Assembly: GCA_010094045.1 (NCBI GenBank)
Contig: ML986668.1
Span: forward strand, 7,501 to 71,500
DNA length: 64,000 bases
Direction of reading: 5' to 3'
From: Lojkania enalia
Taxonomy: Eukaryota > Ascomycota > Dothideomycetes > Pleosporales
Below are positions 1 to 11,859 of this stretch, piece by piece. Below the pieces are notes generated by a model, which saw only the letters and a list, made by a program, of their open reading frames with translations, had not been told where the DNA came from and ran no database searches. Numbering within the stretch: the stretch's first letter is position 1; the number at the start of each line of letters is the position of its first letter. The position numbers were made by a program, and so were the translations under genes.

Positions 1-1000
1 AGACTTATAAAATATACCTACTTTATCTCTTATAATAAAGTATTATTAGTAGAATAGGTTGTAAACATCTTTCTAAAGTAGATTGTTATATAATATAGAG
101 TACTATAGAAGATAATTATAGACTAAAATATTAAGTTTATTTTAAAGTTTTAGTAAATAATTATAAACTTACTAGAAATTAAATATAAGATATCTATAGT
201 ATTTTACCTATAAATAGATAGATAGATAGAATAAATAAACTAAATAGTAGAATAATACTTATAGTACTACTTTAATTATAAATAAAATAATTAGATAATA
301 CTACTACTAATAGTATAACTCGCGTATAATAGTACTATATATAGTATAACTAGAGTATTACTATTTATAGTAAATTATAGGTATAAACTAAAAACTTATA
401 ATACTCTAATTAAAGTTGTATTATAGATACCCTAGGTATAGGAATAAGTTGAGACTATTTAATAAACATAAGATTTACTAAAGAAAGACTTCTAGTTCCT
501 ATAATATACTATAAAAAAATACTATAATAAGAAATATAAATAACTACCTTATTTTAAGAAGAAAGAAAAAGTTTAGTTACTATAATAAAATATTTAAAGT
601 AAATAACTAAGTAGTAAACTAGACTATATTAAAATTAGACTATATAAAATCGAGGAATAAATATTACCTATAAACTATTAACTTAAATTATCTACAATTA
701 TAAAAATCTACTTAACCTTTTATATTATATTTATAGAAAAGGTACTTTAGGATGCTAAATTAGTAGTATATAATATAGACGTATACGGAGAAGACTAGAA
801 ATAGGAAGTTAAGAAAATAATAAGATATAAGATATAGAATAGTAAATAGTACTATCTAATTAAATAGTTAAAAATAGATAAATATAGGAACTTATAAAAT
901 AATATCTAAGAATTAGAAGAAAACCTTAGCCTTATAGCGTTATAGGTATATTATAAAACCTAAACTTTTAAAGAAAATTTAAAGATAGAGTAGTAGGATT
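1..1000 (+). pseudogene. Integrase C-terminal part plus chromodomain (Gypsy pol remnant)
   Basis: Translation on the plus strand, with TAG/TAA read as Gln or Trp, gives the tail of an rve integrase core. Around 187-240 it carries a degraded version of the family signature FHPQTDGQTERIN (seen as VFYL.IDR.IE.IN). At about 780-930 it reads QEVKKIIRYKI, NSKQYYLIK and LEENL, which matches a chromodomain: an EVEKI strand, a QYLVKW-type strand and a PEENL-like helix start. Such a domain after integrase defines chromoviruses and is known to guide integration to marked chromatin. The frame has many stops, so this is a dead copy. The 5' end lies outside the window. Confidence 0.8.
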
Positions 1001-1262
1001 AAATAATATTAGCTATATTACGGGAGGCGACTCCACTTTAAGAAGAAGACCTACCTTATAATCTACTTCTTTCTCTTCCTTAAGCTACTCCTACGTATAT
1101 TTATAACCCTCTATCTACCTATACTTTACTTATTTGTAGATCTTCTAAAAACGCTAGATCTTTATATAAACTACTACTATCTTATTAAAAAGTTATTCTA
1201 ACTCTTCTTAAGCTAGATAAATCTTCTCTTCTAGTTTTATAACTTTAGTATCCTACTTTACT
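1000..1262 (-). pseudogene. Antisense coiled-coil frame in the Gypsy 3' region
   Basis: The 3' region between chromodomain and LTR is purine-rich on the strand opposite to pol. Read on that strand it gives a Lys/Glu-rich frame like the one at 11490-11840, with heptad-like segments and stops only of the TAA/TAG kind. It could be a former antisense ORF of the element or a chance open frame. The sense strand is also fairly open here. Confidence 0.4.
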
Positions 1263-1613
1263 ACTAAGAAGAATTAGGAACGAACTAGTATTATAGGACC
1301 GTAATATACGAGTAATTTAAGTATTACAATCTATATTATATAATAAACGTATACTAGTATAAAGGTACTCTAAATAATATAACTTTTTAGGTATTTTCTT
1401 CCTATCTATCTTATAAGTTAATCTTTTATAGGAATACTAAGAATAAGGTATAATAATCTCGCCTAAATAGTCTATATACTTAGTATAATAGTATCTATTT
1501 AGAGTTAAATAATAAAAGAGAGGTATTAGGAATATATATAATCTTAGTAAAAACAGCGTACTAACCCTACTATATACTAGATTAGGATAAGAAAACTTTT
1601 AGGCTAAGAGTTT

Positions 1614-1628
1614 AGAAGGGGAAGATAG
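1614..1628 (+). other. Polypurine tract of Gypsy copy
   Basis: AGAAGGGGAAGATAG directly abuts the 3' LTR. A purine run at this place is the plus-strand primer of LTR retrotransposons and fixes the orientation of this copy as plus. Confidence 0.8.
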
Positions 1629-1987
1629 TATTATAAATACTCTTATAGAAAACTCTATACTAGACCCGATCGAGATTTAGAACTTTATATAGCTAGAAAA
1701 ATAAGGCTAATATAAAGTATATAATATACTTAATAGCTTAGTTAACTAAATAACTAAGTATACTTAATTACTTAGCTAACTAAGTAAGAAGAAATAATAA
1801 GGGAACTAAATTATATTTAATAACCTTACGATTCTAACCTTTATAGCTCTTTATAGTTAACTTAAATATCCTTTATATACTCTACTTATATACTTCTATT
1901 ATAAGTCTATAAGAATAATCTCTTATAGTATATAATTACTCTTAGTTATTACTTTATCCTATATCTAGCTAATTAGAGGCTGTTATA
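1629..1987 (+). repeat. 3' LTR of Gypsy copy (359 bp)
   Basis: This is homologous to the 369-bp LTRs at 10793-11161 and 17297-17665 in reverse complement. It starts TATTATAA (ancestral TGTTATAA) and ends GCTGTTATA (ancestral ...TTACA). It is 10 bp shorter than the other two, including a 2-bp loss near the right end. It contains the run of short palindromic CTTAGTTAACTAAG-like motifs at about 1735-1790 that is also found in the other LTRs. Confidence 0.85.
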
Positions 1988-2560
1988 AGAATACTAATAG
2001 ATTACTTTTTTAGCTACTAAGGAAAATTTATATCTACTAAATCTCTCTAGTTATATAATATATTTTATAATACTACTAACTTTATAAAAGTATTAACCTT
2101 CTCTAGAACTATTATATTTAGCTCTACTAGCAGCTTACTAAGAAGAAATTTATCCCCCTCTACTAGTAGTATTATTATAAAATACTAAGATAAATAAAAG
2201 TAAAGGATATTTCTCTATAAATATACTAGTAAAATTATAAGAAGACTATAAAGGTTATATAGAATAATAAAACTAAGAATAAAATCTTTCTAAAGTACTA
2301 ACTCTTTTTAAATATAATAGACTATATTATATAACTTATTATATCTATTACTTATTACTATTTATATATACTTTAAGTTTAGGGTCTTTAAATATTTATC
2401 TAATTTTTTTACTTACTTTTAGTACTTATCTACTCTACTTATATAATACCCTATAGAAGATTTCTTTCTCTAGTATATATTAGGTAAATATGTTTAATAT
2501 TCTACTAATATATAACTATATAGTAAATTAATCTATATACTCTATATTATATATTAAAAG
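1988..2560 (-). repeat. Array unit U0 (partial, type A)
   Basis: This is the right part of a type A unit cut by the Gypsy insertion. It has the part of the core that begins with the split sequence AGAATACTAATAG, the AAAGGTTATATAG block near 2250, the palindrome zone near 2320 and the head block up to the first anchor. It closely matches the same part of U19 and U22. Confidence 0.85.
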
Positions 2561-4104
2561 AATTATAATAGTATACTAAAACTAGATTACTCTAATACTA
2601 CTTATCTAATATAGTTTACTTAATATCCTCTATCCCTATTATAATACAGCCTCTCGAGAATTTTATAGAAATTATTATTATATAGTTTCCTAAGGCATTT
2701 CTTTTTAAGAGAATTATATAATTTTCTAAGAATTTCTTCCTTATTAATAACCTAATATAGTCTTCTAAGTTAATTTTTAGGAAAATTATTATTATAATAC
2801 TACTTTTTATTTTTAATATATACTTGGTTAATTAGTTAATTAATTAATTAATCTATTAATCTATCTCTTATCTTATCTTACTTATATCTAATTTTCTACT
2901 CTATTATATAGTATATCTATAAGTTAACTATAGCTGTATCCGCCTATTAGAATTTTTAACCTCTTCTACTATATCTATAATTCCTATCTACTAGTAATTT
3001 TAATTTAGGAGATATACCCCTTTAAATCTATTATAAATTCTAATCTATCTTTTCTTAATATATAAATCTAATATTATATTTTTTACTTCTCTTTAATAAT
3101 ATATATCTTTATTATTATACGCTTTATATATCTACTAACTAACCTATAGTATTAACTTCTATACCTATTAATTCTATATATCTACTTCTAGCTATATAAT
3201 AAATATAAAATTAATCTATTTATTACTATAAACTAAATAGTTTTATATTTTTACTATTAGATATAACTAGTATAATAGAATATAAATACTATTATTCTTA
3301 TTCTAATTATTTACTAGGTAGTTCTTCTATTTATACTTTTTAGGGGGGGTCCTACTCTCTTAAGTAATATACTACTATACGCCTTTTAAGCTTACCTTAT
3401 ATATAACTAATATATACTAGACTACTAGCTCTACCTATAATTAAAACTAGAAATACTAAATAGCTTCTCTAATATATACCCTATATATAATTACTAAGAA
3501 AAGATAGCTTATTTTTTATACTATTAAAGGTAGCTAAAAGAATACTAATAGACTGCACCTATAATTATATAGATAAATTACTATCTACTAGACTTCTTTA
3601 AGTTAGAAACTCCGCCTATTTATATACTAATATAGTAAAAGTATTAACCCTCTCTAGAATACTTAACTACAGCTTTGCTAGTAACTTATTAAGAAGGAAG
3701 CCTTCCCTCTCTATTAATACTATTATAAAATAATAAAGAAAAGATAAGAGATATTTTCTATAGAATAGTAGGGAAAATTATATAAGAACTCTAAAGGTTA
3801 TATAAAGTAATAAAAATAATAAAAAATCTATCTTATATTTACTAATCTTTTCTAAGATATAAAGAACTATACTATATAGTCTATTTCTTCTAGAACTTAC
3901 TACCTGCTTAATTAATCTCTATCCTAAGTTTCTAGAGTATCTACCCTATTCTCTTACTTATCTCTACTACGAGATTACTATACTTATATAGTATCTCTAG
4001 AATATCTCTTTTTCTATACTTACTAAGTAATCTATATCTAATATTTTACTAAATATACTAGAAAATATAGACTAATCTATATACTCTATATTATATACTA
4101 AAAG
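2561..4104 (-). repeat. Array unit U1 (type A, 1544 bp)
   Basis: The minisatellite lies at about 2650-2810. The type A core runs from about 2930 (with the frame encoding an FKGVYL-like motif near 3025) to 3800 (AAAGGTTATATAAAG). The palindrome is near 3865-3885. A G run sits at 3343-3349 in the conserved TTTAGGGGGGG segment that also occurs at about 20960 in U8. Confidence 0.85.
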
Positions 4105-5654
4105 AATTATAATATATATTAAATCTAGATTACTATTTAGCTACCCTCTTATAGCTTCTACTAATATACTACTACTCGCTCCCCTCGCTTATATAACCGA
4201 AATTCCTCCCTCTTAGCTATATTTTCTATAGCTAATCTCTCTTATATAGTCTTCTATATACTCTTCTAACAACTTTTTTCCCTTATAATATAGTCTTCTA
4301 AGAACTCTTCTTAAGAGAACTTTTATAATCTTCTAAGAATTTTTATAATTATTACTATCCTTATTATATAACTTTCTAAGAACTTTTTATCTATTATTAA
4401 TAGTAATACAGTTTTCTAAATCTTTTTAAAGGTATTATATACTCTCCCGAATATTTCTAGAGAAATTATTATAATATACTCTTCTACTAATATATTAGTT
4501 ATACTACTCCTATAATACTACTCTTCTTTTATATTATATTATATAACCTCTCTCCTTATCCTAAACTTCTATAAACTATAAGTATAATCCTCTATATAAA
4601 TATAATCCTCTCTACTAGAAAACCTTTTATAATACTATATTAGTTATTATAAATATTCCTCTTATAATATAAAATAAATCTACTAGAAAATACTAAACTT
4701 ATTACTCTTACTATATTTTTATACTAATATCTATATACTATTTATTAGCTCTTTTAATAACCTCTATAATATTCTTATAACTTTCTTTCTAATAATAGAA
4801 TCTATTAAATAACTACTATCTAGTATCTACTATATAATTCTAATATTTATATATATTTATTCTAACTAAACTAAAACCTCTAAATTCTTTAAAATAGTAT
4901 TTAAACTACTTATTAGCTAGTATTCTATAAAATACTCTAAAATAGCTATATAATTATATAAATAAACCTCTATTATTTATATCTTATCTATAATAAAAAA
5001 CGAAGAATAATACTCTCTACTAATAGTATCTATAGCCTCTATTATAATCTCTTAAAAATCTTCTAGAAAAACTTATATAGCTATATAAAACTACTATATT
5101 AATTATATCTCTTACTAAGCTTTATATACCCGTTTAATCCTAGTAGCTAGTAAGAATATAAAATAGATACTTCTAGTATTTATCCGTCTATAAATCTTCG
5201 CAACTAAAGTAATATATCTAATAATCTAGATAGTTAAAACTAACCTATATACTATTAAGAATAAAGAACTATACTCTACCTAAATAATAGAACCTCTAGA
5301 ATAATACTAGTCCTATCCTAAATTAAAAGGGCTATATTATATAGTTTATATCTTATTATTTACTACCTACTTAATTAACTCTATTATTATAGAGTCTCCT
5401 ATAGTTATCTAATATTATTAGATATATTAAAGTTTTCTACTCTCTTCTAGTTATTTAGCTATATAGAGTACTTATACTCCCTTTCTATTACTCCGTATAT
5501 ACTTAGCCTTACGTTTCTTCTAGTCCTTCTAGCTCACTCAGCTACTATAGAACTTTATTCCTCTACTATTTATAGAGTAATATATATTCTATACTCTACT
5601 ATATATATAGTATATAGTAAATTAATTTATATACTCTAAATTATATATTAAAGG
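4105..5654 (-). repeat. Array unit U2 (unique core, 1550 bp)
   Basis: The minisatellite is long (about 4200-4470). The core, about 4490-5310, shares none of the type A landmarks (no FKGVYL-like, no AAAGGTTATATA block), yet the unit length is normal. The palindrome follows at about 5330-5350. The head block is a variant with TTATCTAATATTATTAGATA near 5405, shared with U18 and U21, which also have non-A cores. Confidence 0.8.
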
Positions 5655-7205
5655 AATTATAATATATACTAAGACTAGATTACTACTTAGTTATACCCTC
5701 TTATAGCTTCTACTAACATACCGCCGCTTGCTTCTCTTACTTATTTAGTTGTTTATAACTCCCTCTTAGCTATAACCTTCTAAAAACTTTTCTTCTCTAA
5801 TATAGCTTTCTAAGAAGCTTAGAGACTTTATTAATATAATCTCCCAAGTCTTTTTTTCCCTTATATAGTCTTCTAAGACTTTCTTATCTAATATAGTCTA
5901 CTAAGAATTTTTAGGAAAATTATTATCGTAATTCTACTCTTTACTCTTAATATAAATACTAAGATACTTTATATTATTAATCTATATCTAATAATATACT
6001 ATAATAATAGTATAATTATAACTATTACCTATCTCTATCTATAATCTCTCTAACTATATTAGTTATACCTATCTACTAGTAATCCTTACTATATAGATAA
6101 ACTCCTTAAAATCTATAATAACTATTAATTTATCTACTATCCTTATAATATATTTCTATTATTACTCTACTAGCCTCTAAGTAAAAATATATATATTCTC
6201 TACTAACCTCCTACTTTATTCCTTAAACCTATAATAATAATACCTATATCTATTCTATCTACTACTATATACTTAACCGCACTATAAATATAGAATTAAC
6301 TTTTCTATTATAATACTATAAATATTTATATACTTTTACAACTAGATATAACTAATATAAAATTAAAAAAGCTCTAATATCTTTATTCTAACTATATAGA
6401 GAATAATCCTCTAGCTTATATTTAGTAGAAAATATTCTATTCTTACGTATAAAATACTACTATAGTCCCTCTTAGACTATACTATATATAACCGATATAT
6501 ACTAGGCTACTAGCTTTACCTCCTATTAATACTATACCTATAGTATTAGACTACTAGTATACTTATACTCTATATAATTATATATAAACTATAATTCTAT
6601 AATATTACCTTTAAATATACTAAATAGTATACTAATAGATTATTTACTTAGCTACTAAGAAAAACTTATATCTACTAAATCTCTCTAGAAATATAATATA
6701 TATTATAATATTATTAACTCTATAAAAGTCTATACCTCTTCTAGAACTATTAGATATAATTCTACTAGTAGCTTATTAAAAAAGAATCTCTCCCCTTTAA
6801 CTATTATAATAAAATATTATAAAAGTATTAAGAGAAAAAATATAAGAGATTTTTCCCTACCTATATAGTTGGGAAAATTATAGAGAGATTATAAAGGTTA
6901 TATAGAGCGATAAAATATACTAAGAATAAAACCTTTCTAAAGTACTAACCCTTTCTAGATATAATAGACTATATTATATAGTCTATATTCTATTACTTAT
7001 CTTTAGCTTATATAAACCCTATTTTAGGGCCCTTTAGTATCTATCTAGTTCCCTCGTTTTTCTTTAATATAAGTCTACTCCGCTTACTTAGTATCTCTAG
7101 AATATCTATTCCTCTATATTTATAGAGTAATATATACTATATACTCTACTATATATAAGTATATATAGTAAATTAATCTATATACTCTATATTATATATT
7201 AAAGG
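5655..7205 (-). repeat. Array unit U3 (type A, 1551 bp)
   Basis: Minisatellite about 5760-5930, type A core about 6000-6910 and palindrome near 6966-6986 (GACTATATTATATAGTC). No foreign insertion is seen. Confidence 0.85.
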
Positions 7206-8757
7206 AATTATAAGGTACTACTATATATTTAGTATGCTAAAACTAGATTACTACTTAGCCCCCTCTAGCAGCTATCTATTCTATCCTACTCTACTACTTA
7301 CTTCTCTTATTTATTTAGCGTTCTAAGAATTCTTAGAGAAATTATTATATAGTCTTCTAAGGCTTTTTTTTTCTAATATAGTCTCTCGAGGCTTTTCTTT
7401 TTAAGGGAATTATATAGTCTTCTAACAACTCTTATATAATTATATATATATACTTAGTTAATCTATTTATCTATTATTCTATATATTATTCTACCTTATC
7501 CTATTAAATTAAATTTTCCTCTAATATATCTAGAACTAAACTAAAAATCTCGCCTATTCTAGTTTTTAACCTCTCCTATTATATCTATAATACCTATCTA
7601 CTAGTAACTCTTACTATAAGAATATACTCCTTTAAATCGATAATTAATATTAATCTATTTATTATCCTCGTAGTATATATCTATTATAACTTCCTTTACC
7701 TCTATATTATAAAACCTATTACTACTATAACCCTCTTATATAACCTAACTAATCTATAGTATTAACTCCTATATCTATTATATTTATATTTATATATTTA
7801 ATAATATAATAAATATAGTATTAACCTACTTATTTTAATAAAAAGAAGAATTCTATATTTTTACTACTAGATACGCTCTAGATAAAGGTAAAGAAACCTA
7901 AATACTATTATACTTATCTCTATTATATATAGAATAGCTTTCCTTTTTATACTTTTATTAAACTATCCTACTCTTATATATTAGATACTATTATACCTCC
8001 TCTAGAGAGACTAAATATATAACTAATATATTATTCTCTATTAACTCTACCTCCTATTAGCCTAACTTAATATATATAGTATAATAGTATATATTATATA
8101 TATAATTGCTAAGAAAAGATAACTAAAAAGCTCCGCTCTTAAATAAAATTAATAGCTACCCTACTAGTTACTTACTTAACTACTAAGAAAAACTAGTATT
8201 TATTAAGTCCCTCTAGTCGTATAATATATATTATAATACTATTAACTCTATAAAACTTAATATATTCTCTAGAACTATTAGATGCAGCTCTACTAACAAC
8301 TTATTAAAAGAGTTTCCCTCCCCCCCTATTAGTATTAGTATTAGTATTATTATAAAATATTAAGATAAAAAGAAAAAGATATTTCCCTACTAATATAGTT
8401 AGGAAAATTATAAAGAGATTCTAAAGGTTATATATAGTAATTAAAATAGAAAGAAACTAAAAAAGCCCCCTCTTAGAGATTATATATAACTAACTTATCT
8501 AGGTAGTAATAGACTATACTATATAGCCTATCTTTCTAATACTTATTATTATTTATATAGCCTTATATTTATAGAGTTTTTAAACTTCTAACTATACTCC
8601 TTTTACTTATTTTTAGTACTTATTTATTATTACTTATATAGTACTACTTTAGAATATTTCTTCTTCTAGTACTTATTAAGTAATTTATACTTAATATTAT
8701 ACTAGATATTTTATTAGCTATAGACTAATCTATATCTTTTATATTATATACTAAAGG
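7206..8757 (-). repeat. Array unit U4 (type A, 1552 bp)
   Basis: This unit follows a TAAGGTACTACTATATATTTAGTATGCTAA variant of the anchor, shared with U11 and U12. The minisatellite is short (about 7320-7435) and the type A core is full length, about 7540-8435. A small TTAGTATTAGTATTAG microsatellite sits near 8325. Confidence 0.85.
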
Positions 8758-10292
8758 AATTATAATAGTATATTAAATCTAGATTATTTTAAGCCTACTT
8801 ACCTAATATATTCTTTTAAGGTATTTTAGCCTTCTACTTAGTCTCTCGAGAATTTCTGCCTTCTTATAATATAGCCTCTTAAGAACTTTTTAAGGGAATT
8901 ATATAGTTTTCTAAGAATTTCTTCCTTATTAATAGTAATATAGCCTTCTAAGTTAATTTTTAGGAAAATTATTATTATAATACCTTATATATATTTAGTT
9001 AATTTATTAATCTATTAATTAATCTAGTCTCCTCCTCTATTATTAAGTATAACTATAACTTAACTATAACTTCCTCTACTTATTCTAATCTATAATCTCT
9101 TCTTATATCTATTATACTAATCTTCTAGTAATTCTTACTATTTAAATATACTAAATATTCTTCCCTCCTAAATCCGTTATAACTTACTATTTATCTACTA
9201 TCTCTATTAATTAAACCTAATATTATTACTTTTACTATCTATTTATAATAAATATATATATATATACTATACTAATTACTAAATAGCTAACTAATCTGTA
9301 GTATTAACTTTTATCTCTATAATCTTTATATATCTATACTTAGCTATATAATAAATATAGTATTATATTATATATTTTTATATTATATATAATCTTATAC
9401 TTTTAATACTATATATAATTAATATAGAGTTATTTTAATTCTATTATTCTTATCCTAACTATATATCACGTAGTCCTCTTATCTATATTTTTTAGTAGAA
9501 AGTCTCCTATTCTCGCGTATTAACTACTAGTCTATTTTCTCTAGAGAAATATAATATATAACTAAAATACTATTATCTATAAACTCTACTATAGAGTTAA
9601 TTTAACTTAATATATATAGCTTTAACAGCCTATCTAGAACTTATATTCTATATAATTATTAAGGAAAGATAGCTCTCTTACTATACCCTTAAAGATAGTT
9701 AAGAGAACTCTAACAGGTTACTTCCTTAGCTACTAAGAAAAACTTATATTTACTAAATTTTTCTAGTTATATAATATATTTTATAATATAAATAACTCTA
9801 TAAAACTTAATATATTCTCTAGAACTATTAGCTATAACTCTACTAGTAGCTTATTAAGGAGGCTCCTCCCCCCTCTATTAGTATTAATATTAGTATTATA
9901 AGAAGATACTAAGAGAAAACAAATTATAAGAAATCTTTCTCTTATACTAGGAAAATTATAGTAAAACTCTAAAGGTTATAAATAGCGAGAAAATCGACAA
10001 TAAAAATATAAGAAACTACTATAATACCGCTAGTCTTATCTAAAATATAAGAGCTATATTATATAGTCTATTTCTTCTATAACTTATTACTACTTAAATA
10101 GCTCTATTACTATAAGAATCTAGGGTATTTATCCTACTTACTTCTTCTTTCTATCTATTGCTTACTATTACTTATAGAATATCTCTAGAATATCTATTCC
10201 TCTATACTTACTAAGTAAATATATCTTTTACTCTACTAGGTATATAAGAATATAGCGAATTAATCTATATCCTCTATATTATATACTAAAGG
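8758..10292 (-). repeat. Array unit U5 (type A, 1535 bp)
   Basis: Minisatellite about 8810-8970, type A core about 9050-9990 and palindrome near 10030-10055. No foreign insertion is seen. Confidence 0.85.
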
Positions 10293-10787
10293 AATTATAA
10301 TATATACTAAAACTAGATTACTTCTATTCTACTTACCTAATATAATACTACTTACTCCTCTTATCTAATATAACCTCCTAAGGCTTTCCTATTAATAACT
10401 TAACTTACTCTTCTAAGGCTTTCTTATTAATAATCTAACTTACTCTTCTAAGAATTTCTACTTTATCTATAGTAATATAATCTCTCGAGAACTTTTCTTT
10501 TTAAGAGAATTATATAGTCTCTTTTAAGAGAACTTATATAATCTCTTAAGAATTTTAAGAACTTTATTAATATATACTAATATAATACTTTACTATTCTA
10601 ATAAGATCTATCCTATAATATAATAGAACTAACCTATATTATTATATAAACCTACTTACTTTTTATACTAATACTTCCTCTTTAAAAGATATTCTCTTAC
10701 TTTAACTATTACTTCCTTAACACCATAACTATATAATATAATATATACTACCTATCTTATATAGCTACCTTCTACTAGCTACTACCT

Positions 10788-10792
10788 ATCCT
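10788..10792. repeat. Target site duplication ATCCT (left)
   Basis: The five bases before the left LTR are identical to 17666-17670 after the right LTR. This is the expected duplication for a Ty3/Gypsy integrase and proves that the two LTRs belong to one insertion. Confidence 0.9.
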
Positions 10793-11161
10793 TGTAATAG
10801 CCCTTCTAATTGGCCTAGTATAGGGTGGGGTAATAACTAAGAGTAATCATATACTACGAGGTATATTATTCTTATAAGCTTATAATAAAAGTATATAAGT
10901 AGAGTATATAAAGGATATTTAAGTTAACTATAAAGAGCTATAAAGATTAGAGTTGTAAGATCGTTAAATATAATTTAGTTCCCTTATTATTTTCTTACTC
11001 AGTTACTTAGTTAACTAAACTACTAAGTATACTTAGTTACTTAATTAGCTAAACTACTAAACGCGTCATATACCTTATATTAGTCTTATTCTTCTAGTTA
11101 TATAGAGTCTTAAATCTTAATTAGGTCTAGTACGAGGGTTTTAGTAAAGATGCTTATAATA
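10793..11161 (-). repeat. 3' LTR of complete Gypsy (369 bp)
   Basis: On the plus strand it starts TGTAATAGCCC and ends GCTTATAATA (ancestral TG...CA). It has exactly the same length as the right LTR and differs from it mainly by C/T and G/A changes, as expected from independent RIP. A cluster of CTTAGTTAACTAA-type palindromes lies at about 10998-11062. Confidence 0.93.
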
Positions 11162-11176
11162 CTACCTTCCCCTTCT
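11162..11176 (-). other. Polypurine tract of complete Gypsy
   Basis: CTACCTTCCCCTTCT on the plus strand reads AGAAGGGGAAGGTAG on the minus strand, directly before the 3' LTR. It is nearly identical to 1614-1628. Confidence 0.85.
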
Positions 11177-11489
11177 AAACTCTCAGCCTAAGAGTTTTTC
11201 CGTTCTAAACTAGTATATAGTAGAGTTAATATACTATTTTTGCTAAGATTATATATATTTCTAATATCTCCCCTTTATTATTTAACTCTAAGTAGATACT
11301 ATTATACTAATTATATAGACTGTTTAGGTAAAATAATTATATCTTATTCCTAGTATTCTTATAAGAGGTTAACTTATAAAGTAGATAAGAAGGAAACACC
11401 TAAAAAGTTATATTATTTAGAGTACCTTTATACTAGTATATATTTGTTATATAATACAGATTATAATACTTAGATTACTTATATATTTT

Positions 11490-11840
11490 AGTCCTATAAT
11501 ACTAGTTCGTTCCTAATTCTTCCTAATAGTAAAGCGGGATGCTGAAGTTGCGAAGCTGGAGGAGAAGATCTATCTAGCCTAGGAGGAGTTAGAGTAACTT
11601 TTTAATAAGGTAGTAGTAGCTTATATAAAGATTTAGCACCTTTATAAGGTTTATAAATAAGTAAAGTATAAGTAGACGGAGGATTATAAATGTGCGTAGG
11701 AGCAGCTTAAGGAGGAAAAAGAGGTAGATTACAAGGCGGGTCTTCTTCTTAAAGTAGAGTCGCCTCCTATAATACAGCTAATACTATTTAATCCTACTAC
11801 TCTATCTCTAGATTTTCTTTGTAAATTTAGGTTTTATAAT
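11490..11840 (+). pseudogene. Antisense coiled-coil ORF in Gypsy 3' region
   Basis: Opposite to pol, the plus strand reads KRDAEVAKLEEKIYLA, then EELE.LFNKVVVAYIKI and further Lys/Glu/Gln-rich sequence with only TAA/TAG interruptions. The pattern is that of a long coiled coil. Strand purine bias flips here: pol is purine-rich on minus, this segment on plus. The second copy (1000-1262) preserves the same arrangement. Extra antisense ORFs downstream of pol are known in some LTR elements, but I cannot assign this one to a family. A sense-strand extension of pol is the alternative. Confidence 0.5.
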
Positions 11841-11859
11841 ATACTTATAATACTGTAGG

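Larger units (their letters stand above)
1..1987 (+). mobile_element. Ty3/Gypsy chromovirus, 3' part, RIP-mutated
   Basis: This is the 3' portion of the element that is complete at 10793-17665, here in the opposite orientation and cut by the window start. Bases 1-470 match the reverse complement of about 12350-12780. In order it holds the end of the integrase core, a chromodomain, a 3' region, a polypurine tract and the 3' LTR. It interrupts array unit U0. The bases after the LTR (AGAAT, 1988-1992) lie in the array sequence GCTAAGAGAATACTAATAG, so AGAAT is the expected 5-bp target duplication; the partner lies outside the window. All coding frames are broken by TAA/TAG codons. Confidence 0.9.

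Noticed and set aside
216..232. GATA microsatellite near the window start as a regulatory repeat
   Set aside because: It encodes part of the integrase IDR motif in the Gypsy remnant and recurs at 12562-12580 in the other copy.
8323..8347. TTAGTA microsatellite as a telomere-like repeat
   Set aside because: Only a few copies, inside a type A core, and not the fungal TTAGGG motif.
11162..11840. Gypsy element reading on the plus strand, with the coiled-coil frame as gag
   Set aside because: Reverse transcriptase, RNase H, integrase, chromodomain and the polypurine tract all read on the minus strand, so the plus-strand frame lies in the 3' region.
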